A stretch of DNA of 64,000 nucleotides, taken from Humulus lupulus (taxonomy: Eukaryota; Streptophyta; Magnoliopsida; Rosales; Cannabaceae). The notes beneath the pieces are model-generated. The model was not told the DNA's origin. It did not search any database and saw only the letters and a program-made list of their open reading frames with translations. Shown one piece after another: positions 45,708 through 56,499 of the stretch. The stretch is from contig NC_084793.1 of assembly GCF_963169125.1 (NCBI RefSeq), positions 137,060,297 through 137,124,296 of the forward strand. The letters are read 5' to 3'. Position numbers and translations under genes: made by a program. Position 1 is the stretch's first letter; each line of letters begins with the position of its first letter.

Positions 45708-48059
45708 TGTAATGCCCTGGATAACCAAGACCGTTACACTGTGTATTTTAAAATAGTGCAAGATTTGCTAATCAAGTCGTTTGAACATTAATGTGTTCCT
45801 AAAGTAACCTATCAAGTTAGGGTTAAAATATTTTGATCATTAACGATTAATTTTCATTAAAATAGATGTTTGGTACATGGGATCCCAAAAATAGGGTTTA
45901 AGAGACAAATTTACAACTCTCAAAAGTTATGTACAACTAGTGGCCACTCTAATGACAAAATACAAATTTTAGGCTCTGTCCCTGCACTTTCCCTCAGCCG
46001 CGGCAGACGAGCAGCTGACAATGTACACTTCACCCCTAGAGCTCTCCAACACATGGTTGGTCCAACTTTCCATTGCCTTTACCTGCACCACGTAGCACCC
46101 GTGAGCCAAGGCCCAACCAGAAAACCATAACAACAAATACACAATCAGTAATAGCATCCAATCAATTATAAGGTAACCATTCAGAAGCTCAACAAATCAT
46201 AAGAATCAAACAAATAATAGTAAGAATGATCTTTCAAGGATATATCTTAATCAACAAACAAATGCTCAGGGTCGGTGCCCTTAGGCCGAGCCCTCTATTT
46301 ATTCATCTAACTCCGGCTCGCGGCCGGATCCATTGTTTGTTCAGCTGACCCCAACTCACAGTGGCCGAGCCGCATCCTGTGCACAAGTCATCAACCCTGG
46401 CTCTTTTAGGCCATTCATTTCATGTTTCACATAACAATATCACAGTTACACAATACATATATCCAGATACAAGGAATCTCAGTCCCAACACAGCCACACA
46501 TGGGTGCAGTTTTCTTACCTTGAATTCTGAGCGGAGGATACAAAACGGTCTCGAGCACAATCCTCACTCCTGAGCCTTGGCGATAAACCTAGTCACAATG
46601 GCCAATGGGTAATTATCAATTTCTAATCCAAGTAAAAATTTAGGAGACAAAAACAAGCCTCCGAGACCTCGATTTCTACTAAACCGGGTAGTAGAAATCG
46701 TCCTGAGCGCCAAGGTTCAAACCCCCAAGCCTTACCAATCCTAGAAACCATCCTAAGGCAAAATCCCCTAGGCTGGTCGTAACCTAGCCATAAGGGTCGC
46801 GACGCGCCCCCAAGTCAAAGACTCAATCTTCAAGCATCAGGGGGAGGCGGGCTGCGACTTGCCCCTTAGGGCCGTGACACGCCTTCAAAACAGAGCCCAC
46901 CCACGACATTCTGGGGATACAGGCCGGTGCACCCACGAGCTGGGTCACGGCACGCTCCCTCGTACCCAAAATTTGTGGGTTTCCTCAACACTCCTCCCAA
47001 CCAACTTTCTCAAAATTGAATCCTAACAGGCCTCCCAACCAAAAATGAAGCTTAGCTGCGAATTTAAGACCTTTTATCACATATTTTAAACACCAAAATC
47101 TTAACAATTTTACTAAAGTTAATACCCCAACTCAGTAGAAATTCATCACCTGATACTTAACTCAATTCTACCCAAATGATTCAAATTACCAAACATAAGA
47201 AAGACAAAACCTTACCTCAATTATTGATTGAATCCTCACAAGCTTCCAGCCTTCTGCCATTGAGTTTTAGTCCCAGCCTTTTCCTTCAGCAGCTCAAGCC
47301 TTTCTCCTTCAATTTCCTTCCAAAATTCCCAGCTTAAGGCCTAGGTTCTTCCATTCTTTTTCTTCCTTAGCTTCAAAGTATAAAGAGAGGGAGGGTGTGA
47401 GATCATGAGTGAGAGGGAAAGAGGAGAGTGAGCTGAAAGTCCTCTAAAATTTTCTGGTTACTTCCTATATTTTGAGTATATCTCCTAACCCCTTAAAAAG
47501 ACCTTTTTGCCCTTAAGTTAATTCAACCTTCCAATGACTTCTAGGGGTAGAATGGTCATTTATCTTGGTTCCCACTAATTCCTCGAGTGTTCCGACTATT
47601 AATTAATTAACCCTGTCATGTCCAATTAATTACCAATCACTTATTCAATATCTATAAATCCCTAGAATATCCTCTAAATACCCAAAAATACCCCTAGGCT
47701 CCCCCGAGTCGGGTATTTAATCCCGCTGTGACTATTTCACTAATCCGCTCACTAGGACCATCTTGAGCCATATACTGTCAATTATCCACATAATAATGTG
47801 GTCTCAATAATTCATCACATATAATCACATCTATGTCCTCAACGGGCCAAAATTATAAATAGGCCATCATAAGCTAGAAATGGCCCACATGCATATCTAA
47901 TACTTATAAACATGCATATAGTATCTCCATATAATCATATTATTCATGCATGCCACATAGTCACACATTTAACCAATTAAGCATACATATAAACCAATTA
48001 TGCCCTCCCAACATGCTAATCAAGGCCCTAAGCCCTATTAGCAATTTTGGGTCGTTACA
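45708..48059 (-). repeat. 5' LTR of element B
   Basis: It runs TGTAATGCCC to GGGTCGTTACA and is the twin of 36486-38832, with scattered substitutions and small indels. A TA run (48060 on) follows on its right. Confidence 0.85.
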
Positions 48060-48831
48060 TATATATATATCAATGAAAGTCACCTCCTTATGTATGGCAC
48101 AATGTTGCTTTAGATGGAAGTCAAGTAGATTCAAATGACCTCCATGGTCTCTGGTTGATGAGAAACTCTGAGAATGAGACATGCAAAGAAGGCGAACAAA
48201 GTGGATTCATTTGAGGTTGAAGACTTGGAAATTTATGGAGCTCATGGTCACAACTCCAAACCTCCCAAGCATCTTGGTACATTTTTTGCAATTTGACTAA
48301 TATAGTATATATGTATATGTATACATATATACACATCTAGCTGTGTCAAATTATTTCTTGTAGAGCTACTTTCAAATTGACTCTCTTTTTTGCATCCATA
48401 CAAGATAAGGAAGGTTTCATTCAAGACCAAGAAATTGAAAAGGAGAAAATTAAACAAGGAAGATGAAAGTTATTTGTTTATTCTGTTTTAGGCTTTACGT
48501 GTATTAAATTATTATTTGTAAATTTTATGAATAAGGTTTTAAATATCATATTATGAGAATATTAAATTCAAATATGTTGTACTATTGGACTGATATTTGT
48601 GAGTTTATGAATTTTCTTGAACTATATTTCATTTTATGACAAACTTTTTTGGAACTATGTATTTCTTTTATTAGAAAGTGTTAGAATTAATCAAATACAA
48701 AGTTAATGCTACCAATGTTGATTTAATTTTACTTTTTATGTGCATTCTTTTACTACAATCGCTACGTTGATTTTGAAACCAAAGGGCATTGACTACATAT
48801 CTGCAGTGCCCTCTGGTGTGGAAACTTTGCG
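48060..48831. other. CACTA interior, right side, unassigned
   Basis: It opens with a TATATATATAT run. The plus-strand stretch 48070-48290 has weak gene-like composition but many stops. It could be the tail of a lost transposase gene. I see no motif that would show it. Confidence 0.25.
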
Positions 48832-49126
48832 ACAGTTAAAAATTGCCTTCATAGAGAGCCAATCACAACAACTATCGGTGTTGCCGGCAGCGACGACACC
48901 TAATAACTGTTGGCGTTGCTAGCAACAATGCACCTAATAGCTGTCGGCGTTGCCAGTAACAGTGACACCTAATAACTGTCGGAGTTGCCTGCAATAGCGA
49001 CAATTTTTAAATGTCGGTGTAGCTACCCTTACGTCGGCATAGGCAAATATGAAAGTTAGTCGACTGTTGTAGTTGCTCAATAGCGATAGTTGAAAACTGT
49101 CAAGAAAGCCCATTTTTGTAGTAGTG
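48832..49126. repeat. CACTA subterminal repeats and right terminus
   Basis: Repeated TAACTGTYGGCGTTGC words (48902-48920, 48936-48955, 48972-48988) are the inverse of the left-side CGCCGACAGTTA words. The end reads CATTTTTGTAGTAGTG followed by TTA. Confidence 0.8.
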
Positions 49127-49436
49127 TTAATGGATTGGTAAAATGTATACAAATTATTAAAATATTAATTAGAACAAATACAATACACATTGAATATTAC
49201 TTGTCCTCTTGTTGAGGTAATCCATCAACACTAACAATAACAAAAGGAGCCTTGGAATCAATAAACATTGAATTAGAATCATTTTTAATAGTGTAAAAAT
49301 TTAGGTGCTCGAAGAACAATGAGAACATGGTATAATATGGCTAAATAGCTTCCATTGCTACAACTTCATACTGCTCAAACTTCAATGAGTTATACATGTA
49401 AATAATCATTTCCTTGATATTCAAACGCTCTAGAAT

Positions 49437-49442
49437 CTAATG
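49437..49442 (-). other. catalytic His codon followed by a nonsense codon
   Basis: The minus strand reads GGT CAT TAG. Ulp1 enzymes have G-H-W here. The Trp codon TGG has become TAG, a G-to-A change equivalent to C-to-T on the other strand. Confidence 0.7.
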
Positions 49443-51263
49443 ACCCTCTTTCCTCATATTTATTGGGAACAAAACACGGTCACACTCAACCCATGGTTTA
49501 CCACACATAAGTTTTTTCCCTTTATAAACTGAGCAACTGAATGCCTAAGGTTAACAACTGATGCATCCTCATTCTTCTGCAAATATTTCTCATAAGGAGA
49601 AGAAATTCTCTCACTAAAACAACAATCTGTTGTGGTGAAGTTCACCTTAGGGCAAGCTGAATACTTCCCTTCCTTATGTAATAGAACATGACATCAATGT
49701 GCTGAATACAACCTGCAACAACAACAAAAATAATTGTGATAAGCAGCTGAATACCAACATCACGGCAACACAATACCAGCATTAACATATAAGTATAAAA
49801 CAAATTGATAAGCAAAAAATCATTGAGTCTATAAGACATTCACCATAATGAGCAAGAATGTGAAACCACATCGTATCATTCATTACATCAATTCCAAAGT
49901 TAAAGTCGGGCTTAAATATATTCTTACCCTTTTGGTAAACATTGTTTTTCCTGGAAGAAAAATAAATAGGTAAAAAACTAAAAAAACACTATTAAACAAT
50001 AATATAATAAAAAAATACTAATAATATTAACAACATACTTTGCTCTTTTACTTCGACCATCAAGTAGCCAAAGATCAAATTCCTTTTCATGTTCCTCATC
50101 AGGACCCTCACCAATGTTGTCGTTGAGTCGAAACAACCCCTCAACATAACCATCTGAAATGCTTCACCTTCTTCACCAATTTCAGAACCAGAAGATCCAA
50201 AATATTGTTGGAATGGAGATTTCAAAGCTACTCCAGGTTTCATAATTCTCTTCTCAACAATAGCATTATCCTCAAATTGAACAACAACACTTTAAAAAAT
50301 AACAACATTAGACTCTTGCACTGGTATACCAACAAGACCCTCCTGAGCTGGTTGCTCAACAGTCAGCATTCCTTCACCAAGTGCGAATGAACTGGAAGGA
50401 AACTATGCAACAACAATAAAAATAAATTGGATTACAATAAGAAATAATTGCAAACCCATACAACAACGTGAAAACAAGGTAATACCAACAACAAGAAAAC
50501 AAAACAAACCTTCATTCTTGAAACAACCTCTACTACAGTCAACACAATTTTTTCAATCTAAAGCTGACTTAACCCATTGAAGAAAGCATCGAAATCTTTT
50601 TCACTGGCAGCCTTCAAAACAAATTAAATAAAATATTAAAACAATGGAACAAATGAATATAATAATAAAAATACAAGTAAAAAAAACAAACTAAATTATC
50701 CACAACAGTATCATTTTGATCAATGTCCTCCTTAGACACAACATCTGCATCTTCTTCAAACTCTAGAGCTTCATTAGCATGGCCGAGTTTAGTCTCCTAT
50801 AGGTTTCACAACATCAGGTACAGTTACTACAAAATTGACAAACTGTCACAACAACAACAAAATAACAAAAATTACCAATATTAGTATTATTAATACTATG
50901 CCACAACAACAAAACAACAATAATGAATGATGGAGTAAACACAAAATTATTTGTACAATATCAAAATATAAATATATATATTTATATTACTTTATGCAAA
51001 AACAAAGGCAATAACATTGACCGAAACACATTTATCCATTAAATCAAAACAATTCCCACTATACAATAGTAAGAATATCCAAAGAAAGGATATGCGTCTA
51101 ATAAATTAGTACACTAGGGAACAACAAGACAATAACTAAATCTATAGTTATTCCAAAAAAAAGTTCAAAAACAAAAGATTAAAGTTCACAACATGATGAC
51201 AATAAACCTAACTAAATCTTCATATTGTTGGCATTAGGCAAATTGACTTGGCTATGTAGATAC

Positions 51264-51506
51264 CTTCTGGTCCTTTTCACTCAAAGTGTCTTCATTGTCG
51301 TTCTCACCACCTTCTTCATCACTATTCTCATTTTCCTTTTCTTTACTATCTTCATCATAATTTCCTTCTTCCTCCTCCTCCACCTCTTTGACTTTCTCAT
51401 CATCCTCTTCTACTTCCTCGTCAAACTGTTCTTCATCTTCCTTCTCATTCTCACCATCACTTTCACTCTCTTTACCATTATCAGAGTCATTATCTTCAGC
51501 CAACAT
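51264..51506 (-). pseudogene. acidic exon of the Ulp1-like gene
   Basis: Encodes an 80-residue stretch of Asp/Glu/Ser/Asn (EDNDSDNGKESESDGENEKE and so on), closing at donor AGAAG|GTATC. Acidic low-complexity segments between DUF1985 and the protease are common in this family. The opposite-strand ORF here (Leu/Phe-rich) is its shadow. Confidence 0.6.
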
Positions 51507-51527
51507 TAATAGAAATATTTAGGGAAA

Positions 51528-53018
51528 TGATAACTCTAAAATATAGAGTTATTATTTGAGCTTTTGAACTTAAAAATCTAATTGAAATGAGTGTTTGTGT
51601 TCTTAGTGTGTTGTTTTAGTCAATTTATCTATTAATTTTTTTGTGAATTTTATTTTAATCAATGATAAAAGTTGTTGGAAAATAATTGGATTCAGAGCTA
51701 AAAAAATGTGGTATCTATTTTGAAGGCTAAAAAAAAGGATGCTTGGAGAGCTTAGTGGAAAATGTGTAAAGAAAATATATTGGAGTTGAAATCCTGAAAC
51801 TTTGTTGTAGAATCATTTCAACTTTGTTGCAGCAAAGTGTGCGCAGTCAGCACCTTAAGTCATGCACATTTGGAAAATCATTAAATGAGTTGCAATGATA
51901 TGCTGAGTTGGGATGTTGAGTGGGATATAAGCTGATATTTATGGGAAAATTGGTTGTCTCCATGTGGAGAGAGAAAGGAAAGGGTTTCTACCCATTTTGG
52001 GAACCCTAAATGATACCCATTGTCTTTAACCTACAACAGCCACCCATTTACACAAGGGAGACCATTTTTTCTGCAACTTTTGAACTGAGAACACCAAGGA
52101 GAAGAGGAAAGAATGTGGGAGAAGAGAAGAACTGAGAGAAGAGGAAGAGGAGAAGAAACTTTCTACCATTGGGCTAGAATCTCTTTGCTCTTTTTCTATA
52201 TAATTTTTTAATTCCTTTACTTATTTTGAACTCGTGGAAACAATGGTGTTTATACTTTGTGGTTATTTTAGTATTTTTAGAATGAATTAATTTATTGAAA
52301 GCTAGGGGTATTGATGAATCCTAATATGTAGTGAACCTTGACTTGTTGACTCTAATTTAAGCAAAGTATTTCTTGTTAAATTAAGATATGCTTATTGTTA
52401 ATTTTTGCTTGAGAGTGATCAACTTGAGTGGGATACAATCTCATTTGAATTCCAGAAGGGTTTAGATTAGTGGATATGCTTAGTTGATGCATGTTGATAA
52501 CTATGTTGTTGATTAGTAGATAATTTAAGGATATTTTATTCACCATGCAATCATTAAGGATTGATGCTTGAATTTATGTTCTTGAAATTAAATTTAGCAT
52601 AGGAATATGTGAATTTAATTGCTAGAACTTTAACATGAGCATTTGGGAAAATGGCATGTACATTGATTAGGGAATCCAAGATACAAGGTTACTTTGCTGA
52701 AACTTTGCTACAACAAAGACAAGATTGAACTACAAATTAGGGGAAATTGATATTCCTAGCTACTTCCATTTATTCATTTCACAAATAGAATGCTACATTG
52801 ATTTAATTTTCATTGCTTATTTTATTTTTCTAAATAGTTTTTAAATCTGAATTAATTAAATCATTTCAAATTGTTTGCAACCCAAATTGTCTAGAGTTGA
52901 ATATTATAATATTTAGCTTAAATCAATCCTTGTGGAAACGATTGAAGTACTTATCATTATATTACTTGCTTGACGATTATGTACACTTGCATATCATAAA
53001 AGAAAAATCACATCAAGT
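51528..53018 (+). mobile_element. solo LTR in an intron of the Ulp1-like gene (Athila/Tat-like, tentative)
   Basis: It begins TGATAACTCTAAAATATAGAG, a hairpin-forming LTR start. Near its end it has AATCCTTGTGGAAACGATTG and CGATTATGTACACTTGCAT, typical of plant gypsy LTR ends. A TATA-like CTATATAAT is at about 52196. No coding sequence is present. The right end and the target duplication (left flank GGAAA) are unresolved. Confidence 0.55.
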
Positions 53019-53541
53019 TTTTGAAACAACTAATTATGGATAACCAGTGTTGTAACATTACAGGTACAATAAAAAAAACAAAAAAAACAACACTACCTTA
53101 TCAAGGGAATCAACAAACACAGTGTTGAACTTCTCATGCATAACAGAAGACACAACAGAAATATAAATAAATTGAGACTTAACAAACTCCTTCAAATCCA
53201 ATAAGTTTGCAGTTAGTCTTTCATGCTTAGAAACAAGCAAATCCATCTTAGCATTCAATGAATCAATTTGGAGTGAACGATCAATGAGGGTTGTTGGGAT
53301 TTCACCATCACTAGAACCCAAATTAGACTCAAAATCAACATTTTCTTTCCCACGATCATTAATATATGTGTTATAAGTAAATCCAGCCAACTTGTAAACA
53401 GAAAGCCCAACATCATTTGGCTTTATATTCTTCAACTTCAACCATGTAACAACAAGAGAAAAATATAAACAAATTAATATCTAATTGCCAAATGATGGTA
53501 AAACAACAATAAACTAACATAACAGCAGCAAAAAAATATAC

Positions 53542-54385
53542 CTTATTGCCTGGGATGTCAAAAACAGTAACATTCAACAATTTGAACTCAGGAGTACTAA
53601 AACAACTCCACCTAACAATCCTTGGAATATTTTAATAAACCAATTTGTAGTACTTCGCAACCATATAGCGACAACATTCGTAAAACCACACTTGAAAAAC
53701 ATGTGGGTAACCAAGCAATGTGTAATAAGGTATACATTTCTTCTCCTCCTTTGAATGATATAGGGCATTGCACCAACTAACTAATTTTCCCTTCAAAGAC
53801 ACAATGGTTTCATCAAAATATTTCTTACCCCATGCATACTCATCATAACGACAACTATCAACAACATCTAAATCTTCACGCATAATGTGTCTATCCTTCC
53901 TCGAACTAAGAAGAAACTACTGAAAAAAATACATAACAGTCAACCTTATAGCAGCTTCATCATCATCTTAGCCCTAAAACACTCACGAATCGATTTCTTA
54001 GAAATCTTATCAGATCTTGCCAATATTTATCCAAAAATTTATTTGACTCTTTATTGAAATTCAAATTGTTGCACTCCCGTTCACATTCTAAACCAGTAAT
54101 CAAAGAAAACCCTTTAATACTAAACCTCAGTCTAATACCACTAACCATAACCCAAAACTCATACTCATTTGGTTGCTTAGCCTCCCTCAATAACAACCCA
54201 TGCTATAATTGAGGTTGAGGTTTAAATGTAGGAAGCTTAAGGAAACTACCAAAACAAGTATGAGAAAACATTTCATTTTGTTTCAGACAAATATTCATTA
54301 AGGTCCTTAATAACATTGTAAGTACAAGAAGAAACAACATGGGAATGAAAAAAGTGCTTTGGATTGATTAAATAATCCCATTCCT
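53542..54385 (-). pseudogene. DUF1985 domain exon of the Ulp1-like gene
   Basis: Minus-strand reading: FSHTCFGSFLKLPTF, a stop, then HGLLLREAKQPNEYEFWVMV and GIRLRFSIKGFSLITGLECE, the diagnostic DUF1985 core. A frame change follows near 53990, then MREDLDVVDSCRYDEYAWGK and YFDETIVSLKGKLVSW. The exon closes at donor AATAAG|GTATATT (53542/53541). At least three stops interrupt it. Confidence 0.75.
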
Positions 54386-54938
54386 AGAGAAACAAAATTA
54401 TATTAACAAATAATAATACAACAACAATAGCAAAACAATAAACAAGCATGAAAAGCAAAAAATCTACATCATAACAACCTATACAAAAAGTAAATAAACA
54501 CCAAAACAACAATAATAAAACAGTAAAAACATTAAAAAAGAAACTTCGAAATTTTCCAACAAAACAACCATATTAAAATAAACAAACACCAAGTCGTTGA
54601 TAAAAAAACTTTAAAATGGAAAAATTAGAAAAACTATAAAATAGCCTAATACCTTACAATGCATATTCAAACAAACATTAAAACAAACACATTGTGTGCG
54701 TTAAACTGTAAAACCGATTCAAAATACATAATAAAGCAATCATTAACAATTATTGATACATAACATAAAAAAACCCTAATAATCAATATCAAAACTATAA
54801 AATCAAAATAATAAGCAAACAATAACAATATTTTTCTTCTAATCATCGTTGACAGCTCTCAAATCCCCTTTGCTTGATTTCAACCTTTTCGCCTTCTTCT
54901 CTTCAACAACATTCGAAACAAATTTTCTTTTGTGTGAT

Positions 54939-55112
54939 TTAGTTTTTGGACGAATTGACTTTGGATGATTTATGGGTGCTTGGATTCTCTTTAGTTTGCT
55001 TCACAATAGCTTTCTTCCCCATTAATGGAGCTTGTTTCAAACTCTTGGTGGATTTCAGAATTTTCTTTACAGAAGGTGAAGGTGTAGAAGATGTCGATCG
55101 TAGAATGGCCAT
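54939..55112 (-). pseudogene. N-terminal exon of the Ulp1-like gene
   Basis: The ATG at 55112 gives a 57-codon frame starting MAILRSTSSTPSPSVKKILK, rich in Lys and Ser. One base off, the frame continues as KTKSHKRKFVSNVVEEKKAK to about 54840, a basic nuclear-signal-like segment, so a frameshift near 54940 is likely. A TATA-like TATATATAGTA lies at about 55128-55138 upstream on the minus strand. Confidence 0.5.
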
Positions 55113-55524
55113 AGATTGTCAGGGATACTATATATACCATCAAGAAACGTGGGATATGGTTTCTATACGAATGGTTAACAACAAATTTTTTTAGGAAAAA
55201 ACAAAAATAATGAAGAGTCTAAAGAGTGATTGTGTAGCAGAAAAATAAGGAATAATGTGGGAGAGTGGGAAGAATGTAGGTGAAGAGTGTGAGATTAAAA
55301 TAATTAAATAATATAAAGAATGTTTAAAAAGGCTACATATAGGCAAGATAGTATACATGTATTATCAATAAATATAGTACGGTATAAAATTTAAGAGTGA
55401 ACAGTAAAAATGTAATAAAAAATGTCGTGTGGATGTAAAATTATAAAAATAGTGTGATTTTTGGCATTTTATGTAAAATTCTCTTCACATATATAAAAAA
55501 AGGAGGTATAATTAGAAATATAAT
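55113..55524. other. 5' flank of the Ulp1-like gene
   Basis: AT-rich upstream sequence with the TATA-like box near 55130. The minus-strand stretch AAATGCCAAAAATCACAC (about 55450-55470) looks like the edge of a transposon but has no partner on the left side. Confidence 0.3.
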
Positions 55525-56451
55525 TGTTGTTTGTGTTTTCACCATCACACACGTGGCAATTAGGAGTAATTAGTGACAAGGCAAGTCGTGAGGTTCTTGA
55601 AGTGTGAACTCTTCCAGGAAACCCATACCAGCCAAGAGAAGGATGCCTCCAAGTGAGGCCACGCCCCGAGGTCTATCCTCAAGGCGAGGACATCTCCAAG
55701 TGAGGCCACGTCCTGAGCACGTCCCGAGCCAATCTCCAGGTCATGGATGTCTTTGAGTGAGGATATGCCCCGAGGTCTGTTCTCAAGGCGAGGATGTCTC
55801 CATATGAGGCCATGTCCCGAGAGGCTCTCTTCACTCGCCCATCTCCCAGGTCTAGGATTTTGGTCTTTGGACCTGGAGTGGCTGCCAGATGTTAGTCACT
55901 ACAGGTATGGGCCACCAGAAGATCGTCTAACAACTTTTGGTGAGCTTCAATTAGTGGTGTTGAGTTCGTACCCTTGACCATCATCATTTCCCACAATGCT
56001 GCTTGACATGGGCAAACGTGTGTCGCACCATGTCAGTCAGAGATAAGTTCCCCATAAAGTTGATACGCGACTTTCTGCAATGGGCCCCATGCGATCATCC
56101 TAGGTTGTAGTCTCTATTTAGTGCAGCCCTATTATATTAATTTAGCATTAACACCCGAGAATGGGGGAATCGGTATTAATTATAGATGGTTAACATTAAT
56201 GACCCCAACCTCTATAAATAGGGTTAGGGTATCTTAAAGGGTTCAGATTTTTAGAGAGAGAAACTCTGTAACTTAGTGCAATATATACGCTGTAATGGTA
56301 TCAACACCATTGATACCATTCAAACTCATTAAATATTAAGGACTCGTGAACTAGGGCTCTTTTATAGCCTAAACCACGTAAAACCCTTGTGCTATTTTCT
56401 ATTATTACCTTACTCTAAAATTAGGTTGATAGCGAAAAAAGGCAGTCAACA
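55525..56451 (+). repeat. 5' LTR of Tat element D (left end uncertain)
   Basis: It ends GCAGTCAACA just before TTTTGGTGCTTCCATTGAGAG, the same PBS position as in C. A TATA box is at 56212-56221. It has four diverged repeats of about 45-50 bp with CCAAGTGAGGCCACG and CTCAAGGCGAGGA words (55645-55830). The left end is placed at TGTTGTTTGT only as the nearest plausible TG. Confidence 0.6.
56212..56221 (+). promoter_or_regulatory. TATA box of element D LTR
   Basis: CTATAAATAG, 230 bases before the LTR end, the same spacing as in element C. Confidence 0.6.
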
Positions 56452-56499
56452 TTTTGGTGCTTCCATTGAGAGCTTGAAGAAAGCTTGAAGAACATAGCC

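Larger units (their letters stand above)
36486..48059 (-). mobile_element. Ty3/gypsy chromovirus 'B' (tandem-LTR arrangement, interrupted)
   Basis: Minus-strand element: 3' LTR 36486-38832, PPT, integrase and chromodomain 38910-39631, a foreign insert 39632-41470, integrase to gag 41471-45344, leader with PBS (45691-45704) and 5' LTR 45708-48059. LTRs are 2347 and 2352 bp and visibly more diverged than those of A, so it is older. There is no target duplication, because the left side continues into another leader fragment (36338-36485). Confidence 0.85.
33625..49126. mobile_element. CACTA (En/Spm) DNA transposon, non-autonomous, swollen by nested LTR elements
   Basis: The left terminus CACTACTACAAAATTGGG and the right terminus, which reads CACTACTACAAAAATGGG inverted, form a TIR of about 25 bp with few mismatches. 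TTA duplications flank it. Subterminal repeats related to CGCCGACAGTTA lie inside both ends in opposite orientation (33743-33765, 34570-34745, 35122-35220; 48832-49060). The original element is 33625-33765, 34552-about 36335 and 48060-49126, roughly 3 kb. The remainder is inserted LTR retrotransposon. No transposase ORF is recognisable. It sits in an intron of the Ulp1-like gene. Confidence 0.85.
49201..55112 (-). pseudogene. DUF1985 / Ulp1 (C48) protease-like gene, main part
   Basis: A minus-strand gene with about nine exon-like blocks upstream of the CACTA insertion: basic N-terminus (55112-about 54840), DUF1985 (about 54385-53542), linker (about 53450-53097), acidic block (about 51500-51264), small blocks near 50800-50697 and 50612-50515, KPGVALKSPF block (about 50400-50040), FWxWL-type block (FDLWLLDGRSKRAK near 50050) then KNNVYQKGKNIFKPDFNFG (about 49950), and the protease block to 49201 (CIQHIDVMFYYIRKG, VLFPINM, GH, MYNSL, GLPQQED). 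The final DCGLF exon is at 33380-33603. The catalytic His (49440-49442) and Gln persist, the acidic residue of YDSL is Asn, and in-frame stops are numerous. Such genes are often carried by plant Mutator-like or CACTA transposons. No terminal repeats of a carrier were found. Confidence 0.7.

Noticed and set aside
48060..48072. TA microsatellites at 48060 and 30367 as functional sites
   Set aside because: Short simple repeats, common in AT-rich plant DNA. The one at 48060 merely adjoins an LTR end.
51225..51509. 94-codon plus-strand ORF rich in Leu, Ile and Phe, looking like a membrane protein
   Set aside because: It is the complement of the acidic GAA/GAT-rich exon on the minus strand, hence a shadow.
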